Positions 56,173-64,000 of a DNA stretch of 64,000 nt are shown here, piece after piece; the first letter of the stretch is position 1, and each line of letters begins with the position of its first letter. The stretch lies in the NCBI RefSeq assembly GCF_005870025.1, contig NZ_VATA01000004.1, positions 186,001 through 250,000 of the forward strand, given 5' to 3'. Source of the DNA: Poseidonocella sp. HB161398. Its GTDB lineage: Bacteria; Pseudomonadota; Alphaproteobacteria; Rhodobacterales; Rhodobacteraceae. A program made the position numbers and the translations under genes. Under the pieces are notes generated by a model. The model was not told where the DNA came from and made no database searches. It worked only from the letters and a program-made list of their open reading frames with translations.

Positions 56173-57927
56173 ATGATACGTCTGGGACAGCGGGCAGGCT
56201 GGGCCGCCGTGATTGCGGCGCTCCCCCTCCTTCTCATCTTCGCAACCATTTCCACACCCGCGGCAGCGCGGCAATATGCAGAGTTCGTCATGGACGCAAG
56301 AACCGGGGAGGTGTTGCGTTCGAGAAACGCCGATACGCGGCTCCACCCGGCCTCGCTGACCAAGATGATGACGCTCTATGTCACGTTCGAGGCAGTGGAA
56401 CACGGCGAAATCAGCCTCGACACCAAGGTGCGCGTGTCGAAGGCGGCGGCGGCGGAGCCCGCTTCCAAGCTCTATCTCAAGGCCGGCAGCAGCATCGAGC
56501 TGCGCTACCTCATCCGCGCGGCGGCGGTGAAATCCGCCAATGACGCCGCCCATGTGATCGCCGAGGCGGTCGGCGGGTCGGTCCCGGGCTTCGCGGCGCG
56601 GATGAACCGCACCGCCAAGGCGCTGGGGATGAACAACACCACCTTCAAGAACCCGCACGGCCTGACCACCCCCGGCCACCTGTCGACGGCGCGCGACATG
56701 TCCAATCTGGGGCGGCACCTGTTCTACGACTATCCCGAGTACTACAACCTGTTCTCGCGCATCACCACGGATGCCAAGGTGACGACGGTCGCGAATACCA
56801 ACCGCCGGCTGCTCAGCTCCTATCGCGGCGCCGACGGGATCAAGACCGGCTACACCAATGCGGCGGGCTCGAACCTGGTCGCCTCGGCCGAGCGCGGCGG
56901 CGTGCGGATCATTGCCACGGTGATGGGCGGCTCCTCGGCCGCGGCACGCAACAAGCGGGTGGCGGAGCTGCTGGATCTCGGCTTCAGCCGGGCGCCGAAA
57001 TACGCCAAGCTCGACCGGCCGCACAAGCCGAACTACGCCTCGATCGTCGCCGTTGCCAGCAATGGCAGCCGCGGCGGGACGATGCTGAAGACCAGCGCCG
57101 TGCCGAAGGCGCGCCCGGGCTATGTCGTGGCGCTGGCCGCGGCGCAGAGCAACATCGTCATCGCCGAGGCCGACATCAACGACGCGCTGAAAGAGGCCCA
57201 GGCCACGGTCGCCGTGACCGAGGCGACGAGCCTGCCCGAAGAGGTCGTCGCGCGCTCCTTCGTGCCGCTGCCGCGGCCCGAGGATCTGGCCCCCGCCCCG
57301 GCCGCGCCGGTGCCCGCGGGCGATCCCGCAACCCAGCTGGCCCGCGCCGCGCTCGACGAGACCGAGGTGAAGAAGGAGGCCGAGAAGCTCGCCGCGACCG
57401 CTCCGGCGCCCGAGGCGTCCGAAGAGACGGTAGAGCTGGCCATGGCCGAGACCGCCACCGACGCCCCCGCCCCTGTGGCCGCCGCAGAGACCGCCGCGCT
57501 CAAGATCGAGATCCCGCGCTCGCCGGTGCCCGTCCATGCCCCGGCAGAGGCGATGGTCGAAACCGCCGCGCTGGAGCTTCCCGCCGGGATGGAACGCCCA
57601 GAGCCGCGCCCGGCCGTGACCTTCTCGACCTCGGACATGACGCTCGAGGACCAGGCATCGGCGCAGCCGGTGACGGTCTCCACCGTCGACGGTCCGGAAG
57701 GCTGGAGCGTCAGCGTCGGGCGCTACTCCTCGCGCTGGCAGGCCGAGCGGGCGCTGCTGCGCACCGCGCTGCAGCAGGTCGACCTGCTCGCCAATGCCAA
57801 GCGCGCGGTGGTGTCGAAGCCGACCGGCTACGAGGTGCAGTTCGTCGGGCTGAGCGAGGCCGATGCCCAGCAGACCTGCCAGCGGCTGACCGCCCGCGAC
57901 GAGCGCTGCTCCGCCCACGGGTCCTGA
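56173..57927 (+). CDS. D-alanyl-D-alanine carboxypeptidase with C-terminal SPOR domain
   Basis: A 584-residue DacF/PBP5-type S11 carboxypeptidase that trims peptidoglycan stem peptides. It has a signal peptide ending A-A-A-R, catalytic S-L-T-K at 61-64, an S-A-N motif in K-S-A-N-D-A-A, and G-I-K-T-G-Y. A long Ala/Pro/Glu-rich linker (about 300-485) leads to a SPOR domain (W-S-V-S-V-G-R-Y-S-S-R-W) that should bring it to denuded septal glycan. AGGTG lies 7 bases before the ATG at 56173; an upstream GTG would hide the signal peptide. Confidence 0.92.
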   Translation: MIRLGQRAGWAAVIAALPLLLIFATISTPAAARQYAEFVMDARTGEVLRSRNADTRLHPASLTKMMTLYVTFEAVEHGEISLDTKVRVSKAAAAEPASKLYLKAGSSIELRYLIRAAAVKSANDAAHVIAEAVGGSVPGFAARMNRTAKALGMNNTTFKNPHGLTTPGHLSTARDMSNLGRHLFYDYPEYYNLFSRITTDAKVTTVANTNRRLLSSYRGADGIKTGYTNAAGSNLVASAERGGVRIIATVMGGSSAAARNKRVAELLDLGFSRAPKYAKLDRPHKPNYASIVAVASNGSRGGTMLKTSAVPKARPGYVVALAAAQSNIVIAEADINDALKEAQATVAVTEATSLPEEVVARSFVPLPRPEDLAPAPAAPVPAGDPATQLARAALDETEVKKEAEKLAATAPAPEASEETVELAMAETATDAPAPVAAAETAALKIEIPRSPVPVHAPAEAMVETAALELPAGMERPEPRPAVTFSTSDMTLEDQASAQPVTVSTVDGPEGWSVSVGRYSSRWQAERALLRTALQQVDLLANAKRAVVSKPTGYEVQFVGLSEADAQQTCQRLTARDERCSAHGS

Positions 57928-57957
57928 GCCCCGCGGGCCCTGCCCGGAAACAGATGC

Positions 57958-57993
57958 AAACGGCGGCGGAGGCACGGGCTTCCGCCGCCGTTT
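57958..57993 (+). terminator. Terminator of the carboxypeptidase gene
   Basis: A perfect 13-bp stem (AAACGGCGGCGGA / TCCGCCGCCGTTT) with a 10-base loop lies 30 bases past the stop. The terminal TTT sits within the stem. It is a likely transcript end. The rest of 57994-58233 carries no gene I can support. Confidence 0.7.
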
Positions 57994-58233
57994 CGCATTC
58001 CGCCCGCGCCGCTTTGCCGCGCCAAGGGGCCGGGCCGCGGCGCTTGGGCAAATCCGCCTCCTTGTCTTACGCTCTTCACATTCCGCGATTAACGGTGCGG
58101 AGACATAGGTTTGGGGGGCCATTCCGCAGCATGACACACCGGGGAGCGGCACGGCCTGCCGCCCTGCCCGGTGGCCTGGCTGCTCTTGCCCGTTTCGCCC
58201 AGCCGATTCAGACGAGCGAAAAGGCGATACTTC

Positions 58234-61200
58234 ATGACTGCGATTTTCTCCGAAGGCTTCGAGACCGACGGCAACGGCACCCGCTACACCACGAGCACGG
58301 CCGAATTCACCGACGGCTCCGGCGATTTCTTCCTGCGCACCGACGGTTCCGATATCGGCGCCTTCATGGAATATTCCGGCGCGGAGGGCAGCTATTTCTT
58401 CGCCGCCTCCGATATCGACGGCGAGGACGCCGCGGCGACCCAGCGGCTCGATTTCACCGGCATCGACATCTCGGGCTATGCGGATCTGTCGCTTTCGGCG
58501 CTCCTGGCGGAGGATGACGACGGCAGCAACGAGGACTGGGACGCAGCCGACAGCTTCACCATCGAGTACCGGATCGACGGCGGCGCCTGGATGACCGCCA
58601 TCGCCATCGCCAATGACGGCAGCACCTACAACACGGCGCCGCGGCGCGATGCCGATCTGGACGGCATCGGCGAGGGTCAGGAGCTTTCCCCGGTGTTTGC
58701 CGCCTTCGCCGCGGATCTGGCCGGCACCGGCAGCGCGATGGACATCCGCGTCACCTTCACCCTCGATTCCGGCGACGAGGACATCGCGCTCGACCTGCTC
58801 GAAGTCGTCGGCACGGCGGCCGCGGGCGCCTATGCGCTGTCGGTCACCGAGATCTGGAGCGGCCAGCAGGGCGACGACGTCACCGCGGACTGGTTCGAGA
58901 TCGCCAATACCGGCACGGCCTCCTGGGTGCAGGGCGTCGATCCGGACCTCTTCTACGACGATGACAGCGCCGATCCCGCCGCAGCCGACCTGATCGAGGG
59001 GATCGCGTCCCTGGCCCCGGGCGAAACCGCGGTCGTTGTCGTCGGCACCTCCGCCGACGCGGTGGCCTTCGAGGAGATCTGGGAGGAGGTCATCGATCTC
59101 GACGGCGTCCAGATCGGCCATGCGGACGGTGCCGGGCTGGGCTCGGGCGGCGACACGGTGACGATCTTCGAAGAGACCGGCACGCAGGGCGACGACACGC
59201 TGCAGGCCGGCGTGATCATCGAGAGCCAGGCCTATGGCGAGACCGAGGCCAATTCCGGCCAGTCCTGGAACACCGTGACCGGCAGCTTCTCGGAGGCCGG
59301 CAGCGACGGCGCGGTCGCCACGCTGGTCACTGCGGGCGATGACGGGCTGGAACCCGCGATCGGTTCCCCCGGTAATGGCGCAGCGGTCGGAACCGGTGGT
59401 CCCGGGGAGCCCGTCCCCCCCTCGGACGCGCCCTCGATCTTCTCCTACGGACAGGATTTCGACAGCGAGACCACCACGGGCGGCATCTACACCGATCAGG
59501 GCGACGCCGCGGCCGACCATGATCTGGCCAACAACCCGGGCGAGGCGCCGGTCAATTCCGAGGTCTCGGGGCTCGCGGCAAACGGCCAGCTGGCCTTCAC
59601 CGCCTCCTACATCAACACCCGCGGCGACGAAGGGCTGACCGATGGCGATTTCGTCGGGGTGGCCAGCTTTGCCGGCGAGGTGGGCAGCTACACGTCGGGC
59701 GCCCAGGGCTACGAGATGCAGGACACGGACGGGGCGATGGTGCTGACCTTCGAGACCGTCGACACCTCGGCTGCCGGGGCGGTCCTCGTCTCGCTCGACC
59801 TCTTCGTGCAGGAAACCGGCTGGGAGGAGGACGACCTGATCCGGATCGGCGTCGATACCGATGGCGACGGCGAGGTGGACGTGATGCTCCTGGACACGGC
59901 CGGGCTCGACATCGACGATCTCGGGCTGGAGAACGGCTGGACCACGCTGTCGGCGACGGTCCCCGCGGAGGCGGCCGAAGCGACGCTGATGGTCTATCTC
60001 GACAGCAATTCCAGCTCGGAATCGATCTATATCGACAGCGTGAAGATCGGGACCGCGCCGCTGACCGAGTTCCGCTTCACCCAGAGCTTCGAGAACGAGA
60101 CGGCGAGCGCGCACCTCTATTTCGACGAGGGCGATGCGAATGCCGATCACGCTCTGGCCAATGACGCAGACGCGGACCGCCGCCGGGTGAATAGCGAGGC
60201 CTCCTCGGCCGCGCTGACCGGCGAGCTGGCCTATTCCGCCCGGTTCGAGGACACCCGCCCCTCGCAGGACGGCATGACCGACGGCGCGCCGACCGGCGTC
60301 AGCCTCAATACCGGCTTCACCGGCGGCATGAGCGACGGGGCGAACGGCTACCAGTTCAAGGACACCGACGGCAATTTCGTCCTCGAATTCGAGCGGATCG
60401 AGAACATCGCTTCTGATCTGGTCACCGTCTCGCTGGATGTCTTCGTCAACGAGACGGACTGGGAGGCGCGCGACCGCATCGCGATCGGGGTCGACACCGA
60501 TGGCGACGGCGAGATCGACCAGTATCTGGTCGACAGCACCGGCCAGCTGGTCGACGACGTGATCGCCGAGGGCCAGTGGGTCACGCTCAGCACGCAGGTC
60601 GTCGCCCCCGAAAGCATCCAGCTGATCGTCGAGCATGACGCCAACTGGACCGCGGAATCGATGATGATCGACAATGTCGTCATCGAGGGCCAGACCGGGG
60701 TGGCGGGCATCCCCGCCGCGCCCGCGCCCGAGGCGCAGAACGGGCTGGGCCACCGTCTTGCCTCGGTGACCGAGATCGTCGGCGGCGCCGAGATCGTCGC
60801 CAAGATCAAGGGCCATGACGCCGTCGTGGTGGCCAATGGCGACGGGCTCTCCTTCTTCAATGCCGACGATATCGGCAACCCGGTCGCCTTCTACCAGCTC
60901 GATCCGACCGTGCTGGGCTCTGATGCCAGCGCGGTGACCTCGGTCGCCGCCACCGGCGAGGGCGCCACCGCCGCGGTCGCCTTCGCGGTGCCCGACGCCA
61001 CCGTGACCGATGCCGGCATGGTCTATTTCGGCAATTACGTCGACGGGCGCTACCATGGCGTCGAGGTCGGCGCCCTGCCCGACATGGTCGCCTTTTCCGA
61101 AGACGGCAACTACCTGCTCGTCGCCAACGAGGGCCAGTCGGCGGATGGCGACAACGCCCCGGGCGTGCTGCCCAATCCCGATGGCTCGGTCTCGATCATC

Positions 61201-64000
61201 GCGCTGGAGCGCGACGGCAGCGGGCTTCTGACCGGCAATTCCGAGATCCGGACCTTCGACTTCTCCGATCCCTCGATCACCGCCGAGGCTCTGGCCGCCA
61301 AGGGCATCCGCATCGACCCGGACGCGCCCTCGGTCGCCGCCGATATCGAGCCGGAATTCATCGCCGTGACCGGCAATTCCGCCTATATCTCGCTGCAGGA
61401 GAACAACGCGGTCGCGATCATCGAGGATATCGCCAGCTTCACCGGCTTCACCATCGACGACATCGTGACCGCCGGCGAGATCGACCATCTGCAGCTGGGC
61501 TTCGGCCTCGACACCTCCGACCGCGACAGCGGCGCCGAGATCAAGACGGCCGATGTCACCGGGCTTGCCATGCCCGACGGGCTGGTCGCCTTCGACATCG
61601 GCGGCACGACCTATTTCGCCGGCGCCTCCGAGGGCGACACCCGCGGCACCGACGAGGCCCGCGCCAAGGACGCCGATGTCGATCCCGCGGCCTATTCCGC
61701 CGCGGATCTGGCGGATGATAACCTCGGCCGGCTGACCGTCTCGACCATCGACGGCGACACCGATGGCGACGGCGATATCGACCAGCTCACCGCCTTCGGC
61801 ACCCGCTCCGTCGCGATCTACGACGCCGACGGCAACCGGCTCTTCGACTCGGGCGACCTGCTGGCGCGGATCGTCCTCGCGGAACAGGGCGAGGAGCGCT
61901 ATCCCGACGGCCGCTCGGACAACAAGGGCGTCGAGCCGGAATATGTCGAATTCGGCGAGATCGGCGGCACGCCCTATCTCTTCGTCGGACTGGAGCGCGC
62001 CCAGAGCGTCGTCGTCTTCGACCTCACCGATCCCGGGAACCCGGTCTATGACAGCGTCATCGACCTGCCGGAGGTGGACGAGCCCGAGGGGCTGGAATTC
62101 GTCTCCGCCGCCGACAGCCCCTCGGGGCAGCCGCTCCTGCTGGTGGCGGGCGAAGCCAACAGCACGCTGGCGATCGTCGAGCTGGAAAGCAACACGCCCG
62201 ACGTGACGATCGGCGCGGTGCAGGGCACGGGCAGCGAAAGCGCCATGACGGGCGCGCAGGTCGCGCTGACCGGCGTGGTGGTCGGCGACTATGACGACGA
62301 GGGCGAGCTGGCCGGCTTCTACATCCAGTCGGCCGCCGCAGATGCCGATGGCGACGCGGCGACCTCGGATGGCATCTTCGTCTATGTGGGCGACGCGACC
62401 GGCGATCTGGCCAATGTCTCCGAAGGCGACCTGGTGCGCGTCACCGGCACGGTGGACGAGTATTTCGGCCAGACCCAGATCGACACGGTCACCGGGCTCG
62501 AGATCCTGGCCGGGGACCAGCTCGGCCAGGTCGAGGCGGCGCATCTGAGCCTGCCCTCCGAGGGCAGCTACCTGTCGGAGGAGACCTACGAGGCGGTCGA
62601 GGGGATGCTCGTCACCATCGACTCCACCCTCTATGTCAGCGAGTACTACCAGCTCGCCCGCTACGGCCAGATCACCCTGACCGAAGGCGGCCGCCCCTAT
62701 ACCTACACCCAGGTCTCCGAACCCTCCGTCGAGGGCTACGAGGCCTGGCTCGAGGAACTGGGCAGCCTGCAGATCATCCTCGACGACGCCAATAACGCGC
62801 AGAACGCATATACCGGTGACACGGACGTGATCCCCCTCCCCGATGGCGGGCTGTCGGTCGACAACTATTTCCGCGGCGGCGACAGCGTCACCGGCCTGAC
62901 CGGGGTGATGAGCTGGAGCTGGGCGGGATCCTCGGGCACCGATGCCTGGCGGCTGCGCCCGACCGAAGAGGCGCCCGTCACCTTCGACAAGACCAATCCG
63001 CGCGAGGAGACGCCCGGGGATGTCGGCGGCAGCCTGAAGGTCGCCAGCTTCAACGTGCTGAACTACTTCACCACGCTCGATGACGGCTCCGCTTCGGTGA
63101 ATGGCGATCCGCGCGGCGCCTCGAGCCAGGCCGAGCTCGACCAGCAGACGGAGAAGCTGGTCGCGGCGATGCTGGGCATGGAGGCCGATGTCTTCGGCCT
63201 TGTCGAGATCGAGAACGAGTTCGGCGACCAGAATGGCGACGGGCGCTTCGCGGTCGAGTACCTGACCGACGCGCTGAACGCGGCGGCCGGGGCGGAGATC
63301 TATGCCTGGGTCGATCCCGGCCAGGGCACGGTCGACAGCACCGACGTGATCACCGGCGCCTTCATCTACGACCAGACGACGGTCGAGGTGACCGAGGGCT
63401 CGACCGTCGGCATCCTCAATGACAGCACCAATCCGCTGGCGTTCGGCAATGCGGTCTTCGACGGATCCTCGACCAACCGCGCCTCGCTGGCAGTGAGCTT
63501 CACCGAGCTCGCGACGGAGGAGAGCTTCACGGCGGTGATGAACCACTTCAAGTCGAAGGGCACGGTCAACCCGGCCGAGGGCAATGCCGATGCAGGCGAC
63601 GGCGCGGGGGCCAACAACGCGATCCGGCTGCAGGCGGCGCAGTCGCTCGATGCCTGGCTCGCCACCGATCCGACCGGTTCGGGCGACACCCGCGTGCTGG
63701 CGATGGGCGATCTCAACGCCTATGCGATGGAGGATCCGATCACCTGGCTGGAGGCGGCCGGCTATGCCGACCTGGCCCGCACCTTCGAGGGCGAGGACGC
63801 CTATAGCTACGTCTTCGACAGCCAGCTCGGCACGCTCGACTACGCGCTGGCCAACGAGGACCTCTTCGACTTCGTCACCGGCGCCACGGAATGGCACATC
63901 AATGCCGACGAGGTGCCGCTCTTCGACTACAATGACGACGTGCTCGACAGCGGCGAGAGCGCCTACGAGGAGGAGCCGGGCGGCAGCGATCTCTTCTCCG
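58234..64000 (+). CDS. Giant secreted multidomain protein with ExeM/NucH-type nuclease domain (incomplete)
   Basis: The frame is open for 1,922 codons and runs off the window. There is no signal peptide, so export by a type I system with a C-terminal signal is likely. In order: an N-terminal beta domain; a lamin-tail-like domain (about 200-395); two copies of a 200-residue beta domain (about 407-610 and 614-815); a choice-of-anchor-I propeller (about 834-1320); an OB-fold region (about 1325-1460); and an endonuclease/exonuclease/phosphatase domain from about 1600. The nuclease has F-N-V-L-N-Y-F, L-V-E-I-E-N, N-H-F-K-S-K-G and G-D-L-N-A-Y, so it is probably active. Several D-T-D-G-D-G-x-x-D loops suggest calcium binding. 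It is expected to degrade extracellular DNA. Confidence 0.88.
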   Translation, partial: MTAIFSEGFETDGNGTRYTTSTAEFTDGSGDFFLRTDGSDIGAFMEYSGAEGSYFFAASDIDGEDAAATQRLDFTGIDISGYADLSLSALLAEDDDGSNEDWDAADSFTIEYRIDGGAWMTAIAIANDGSTYNTAPRRDADLDGIGEGQELSPVFAAFAADLAGTGSAMDIRVTFTLDSGDEDIALDLLEVVGTAAAGAYALSVTEIWSGQQGDDVTADWFEIANTGTASWVQGVDPDLFYDDDSADPAAADLIEGIASLAPGETAVVVVGTSADAVAFEEIWEEVIDLDGVQIGHADGAGLGSGGDTVTIFEETGTQGDDTLQAGVIIESQAYGETEANSGQSWNTVTGSFSEAGSDGAVATLVTAGDDGLEPAIGSPGNGAAVGTGGPGEPVPPSDAPSIFSYGQDFDSETTTGGIYTDQGDAAADHDLANNPGEAPVNSEVSGLAANGQLAFTASYINTRGDEGLTDGDFVGVASFAGEVGSYTSGAQGYEMQDTDGAMVLTFETVDTSAAGAVLVSLDLFVQETGWEEDDLIRIGVDTDGDGEVDVMLLDTAGLDIDDLGLENGWTTLSATVPAEAAEATLMVYLDSNSSSESIYIDSVKIGTAPLTEFRFTQSFENETASAHLYFDEGDANADHALANDADADRRRVNSEASSAALTGELAYSARFEDTRPSQDGMTDGAPTGVSLNTGFTGGMSDGANGYQFKDTDGNFVLEFERIENIASDLVTVSLDVFVNETDWEARDRIAIGVDTDGDGEIDQYLVDSTGQLVDDVIAEGQWVTLSTQVVAPESIQLIVEHDANWTAESMMIDNVVIEGQTGVAGIPAAPAPEAQNGLGHRLASVTEIVGGAEIVAKIKGHDAVVVANGDGLSFFNADDIGNPVAFYQLDPTVLGSDASAVTSVAATGEGATAAVAFAVPDATVTDAGMVYFGNYVDGRYHGVEVGALPDMVAFSEDGNYLLVANEGQSADGDNAPGVLPNPDGSVSIIALERDGSGLLTGNSEIRTFDFSDPSITAEALAAKGIRIDPDAPSVAADIEPEFIAVTGNSAYISLQENNAVAIIEDIASFTGFTIDDIVTAGEIDHLQLGFGLDTSDRDSGAEIKTADVTGLAMPDGLVAFDIGGTTYFAGASEGDTRGTDEARAKDADVDPAAYSAADLADDNLGRLTVSTIDGDTDGDGDIDQLTAFGTRSVAIYDADGNRLFDSGDLLARIVLAEQGEERYPDGRSDNKGVEPEYVEFGEIGGTPYLFVGLERAQSVVVFDLTDPGNPVYDSVIDLPEVDEPEGLEFVSAADSPSGQPLLLVAGEANSTLAIVELESNTPDVTIGAVQGTGSESAMTGAQVALTGVVVGDYDDEGELAGFYIQSAAADADGDAATSDGIFVYVGDATGDLANVSEGDLVRVTGTVDEYFGQTQIDTVTGLEILAGDQLGQVEAAHLSLPSEGSYLSEETYEAVEGMLVTIDSTLYVSEYYQLARYGQITLTEGGRPYTYTQVSEPSVEGYEAWLEELGSLQIILDDANNAQNAYTGDTDVIPLPDGGLSVDNYFRGGDSVTGLTGVMSWSWAGSSGTDAWRLRPTEEAPVTFDKTNPREETPGDVGGSLKVASFNVLNYFTTLDDGSASVNGDPRGASSQAELDQQTEKLVAAMLGMEADVFGLVEIENEFGDQNGDGRFAVEYLTDALNAAAGAEIYAWVDPGQGTVDSTDVITGAFIYDQTTVEVTEGSTVGILNDSTNPLAFGNAVFDGSSTNRASLAVSFTELATEESFTAVMNHFKSKGTVNPAEGNADAGDGAGANNAIRLQAAQSLDAWLATDPTGSGDTRVLAMGDLNAYAMEDPITWLEAAGYADLARTFEGEDAYSYVFDSQLGTLDYALANEDLFDFVTGATEWHINADEVPLFDYNDDVLDSGESAYEEEPGGSDLFS

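Noticed and set aside
56104-63897. A 2,597-codon open frame on the minus strand
   Set aside because: It lies antisense to the carboxypeptidase and the giant nuclease. It has no recognisable domain and reads as Arg/Gly/Val/Asp-rich shadow sequence. High GC at third positions suppresses antisense stops, and the plus-strand genes have clear motifs.

Overview
The window is a gene-dense, very GC-rich stretch of an alphaproteobacterial chromosome, most likely from the family Rhodobacteraceae. Pointers are a C4-pathway 5-aminolevulinate synthase (hemA) with an FnrL-type box upstream, CtrA beside the DUF1153 protein SciP, a trgB-cysK pair as in the Rhodobacter tellurite locus, a VPLPA-CTERM protein and an LsrB/VtlR-type LysR regulator. 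I see no rRNA, tRNA, CRISPR array, insertion sequence or prophage.

Layout. 1-2.3 kb: tail of a TPR protein, a ScsC/DsbA-like thiol oxidoreductase and two unknown genes. 2.4-6.3 kb (minus): ispG, a RodZ-like protein and hemA. 6.3-9.6 kb: a shared regulatory region, opgG and an M20 dipeptidase. 9.6-11.1 kb: a family 2 glycosyltransferase broken by a 19-base tandem duplication, plus a decayed fragment of a second copy. 11.1-15.9 kb (minus): trgB-like NUDIX gene, cysK and an MscS-type channel. 16-21.4 kb: trmFO, a Popeye-like cyclic-nucleotide protein, two small genes, gluQRS, hisI, an Fe-S scaffold and a chemotaxis-receptor-like gene frameshifted near its end. 21.4-27.5 kb (minus): an unlisted 40-residue membrane protein, recG, ligA, ctrA and sciP. 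27.7-29.7 kb: mnmA and a VPLPA-CTERM protein.

29.8-41.9 kb (minus) is the classic envelope operon pyrH-frr-uppS-cdsA-dxr-rseP-bamA-ompH-fabZ-lpxA-lpxI-lpxB, which links ribosome recycling, phospholipid and isoprenoid precursors, outer-membrane assembly and lipid A synthesis. 42-45.3 kb: miaA, a cupin-type protein and an orphan peptide-type binding protein. 45.3-54.4 kb (minus): a PaaG-like enoyl-CoA hydratase, ccmH, ccmF, a 2-kb gene-free block, a GreA-like protein, ccmE, argC, murI and an acyltransferase. 54.5-64 kb: an LsrB/VtlR-like regulator followed by a probable small RNA, a Pmp3-like peptide, a D,D-carboxypeptidase with SPOR domain, and the first 1,922 codons of a giant secreted ExeM/NucH-type nuclease that runs off the window.

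The most interesting signals are the terminator-ended small RNA candidate after the LysR gene, the tandem-duplication frameshift in the glycosyltransferase, the hidden small membrane protein at 21.6 kb, the gene-free block that splits the cytochrome c maturation genes, and the giant multidomain nuclease.
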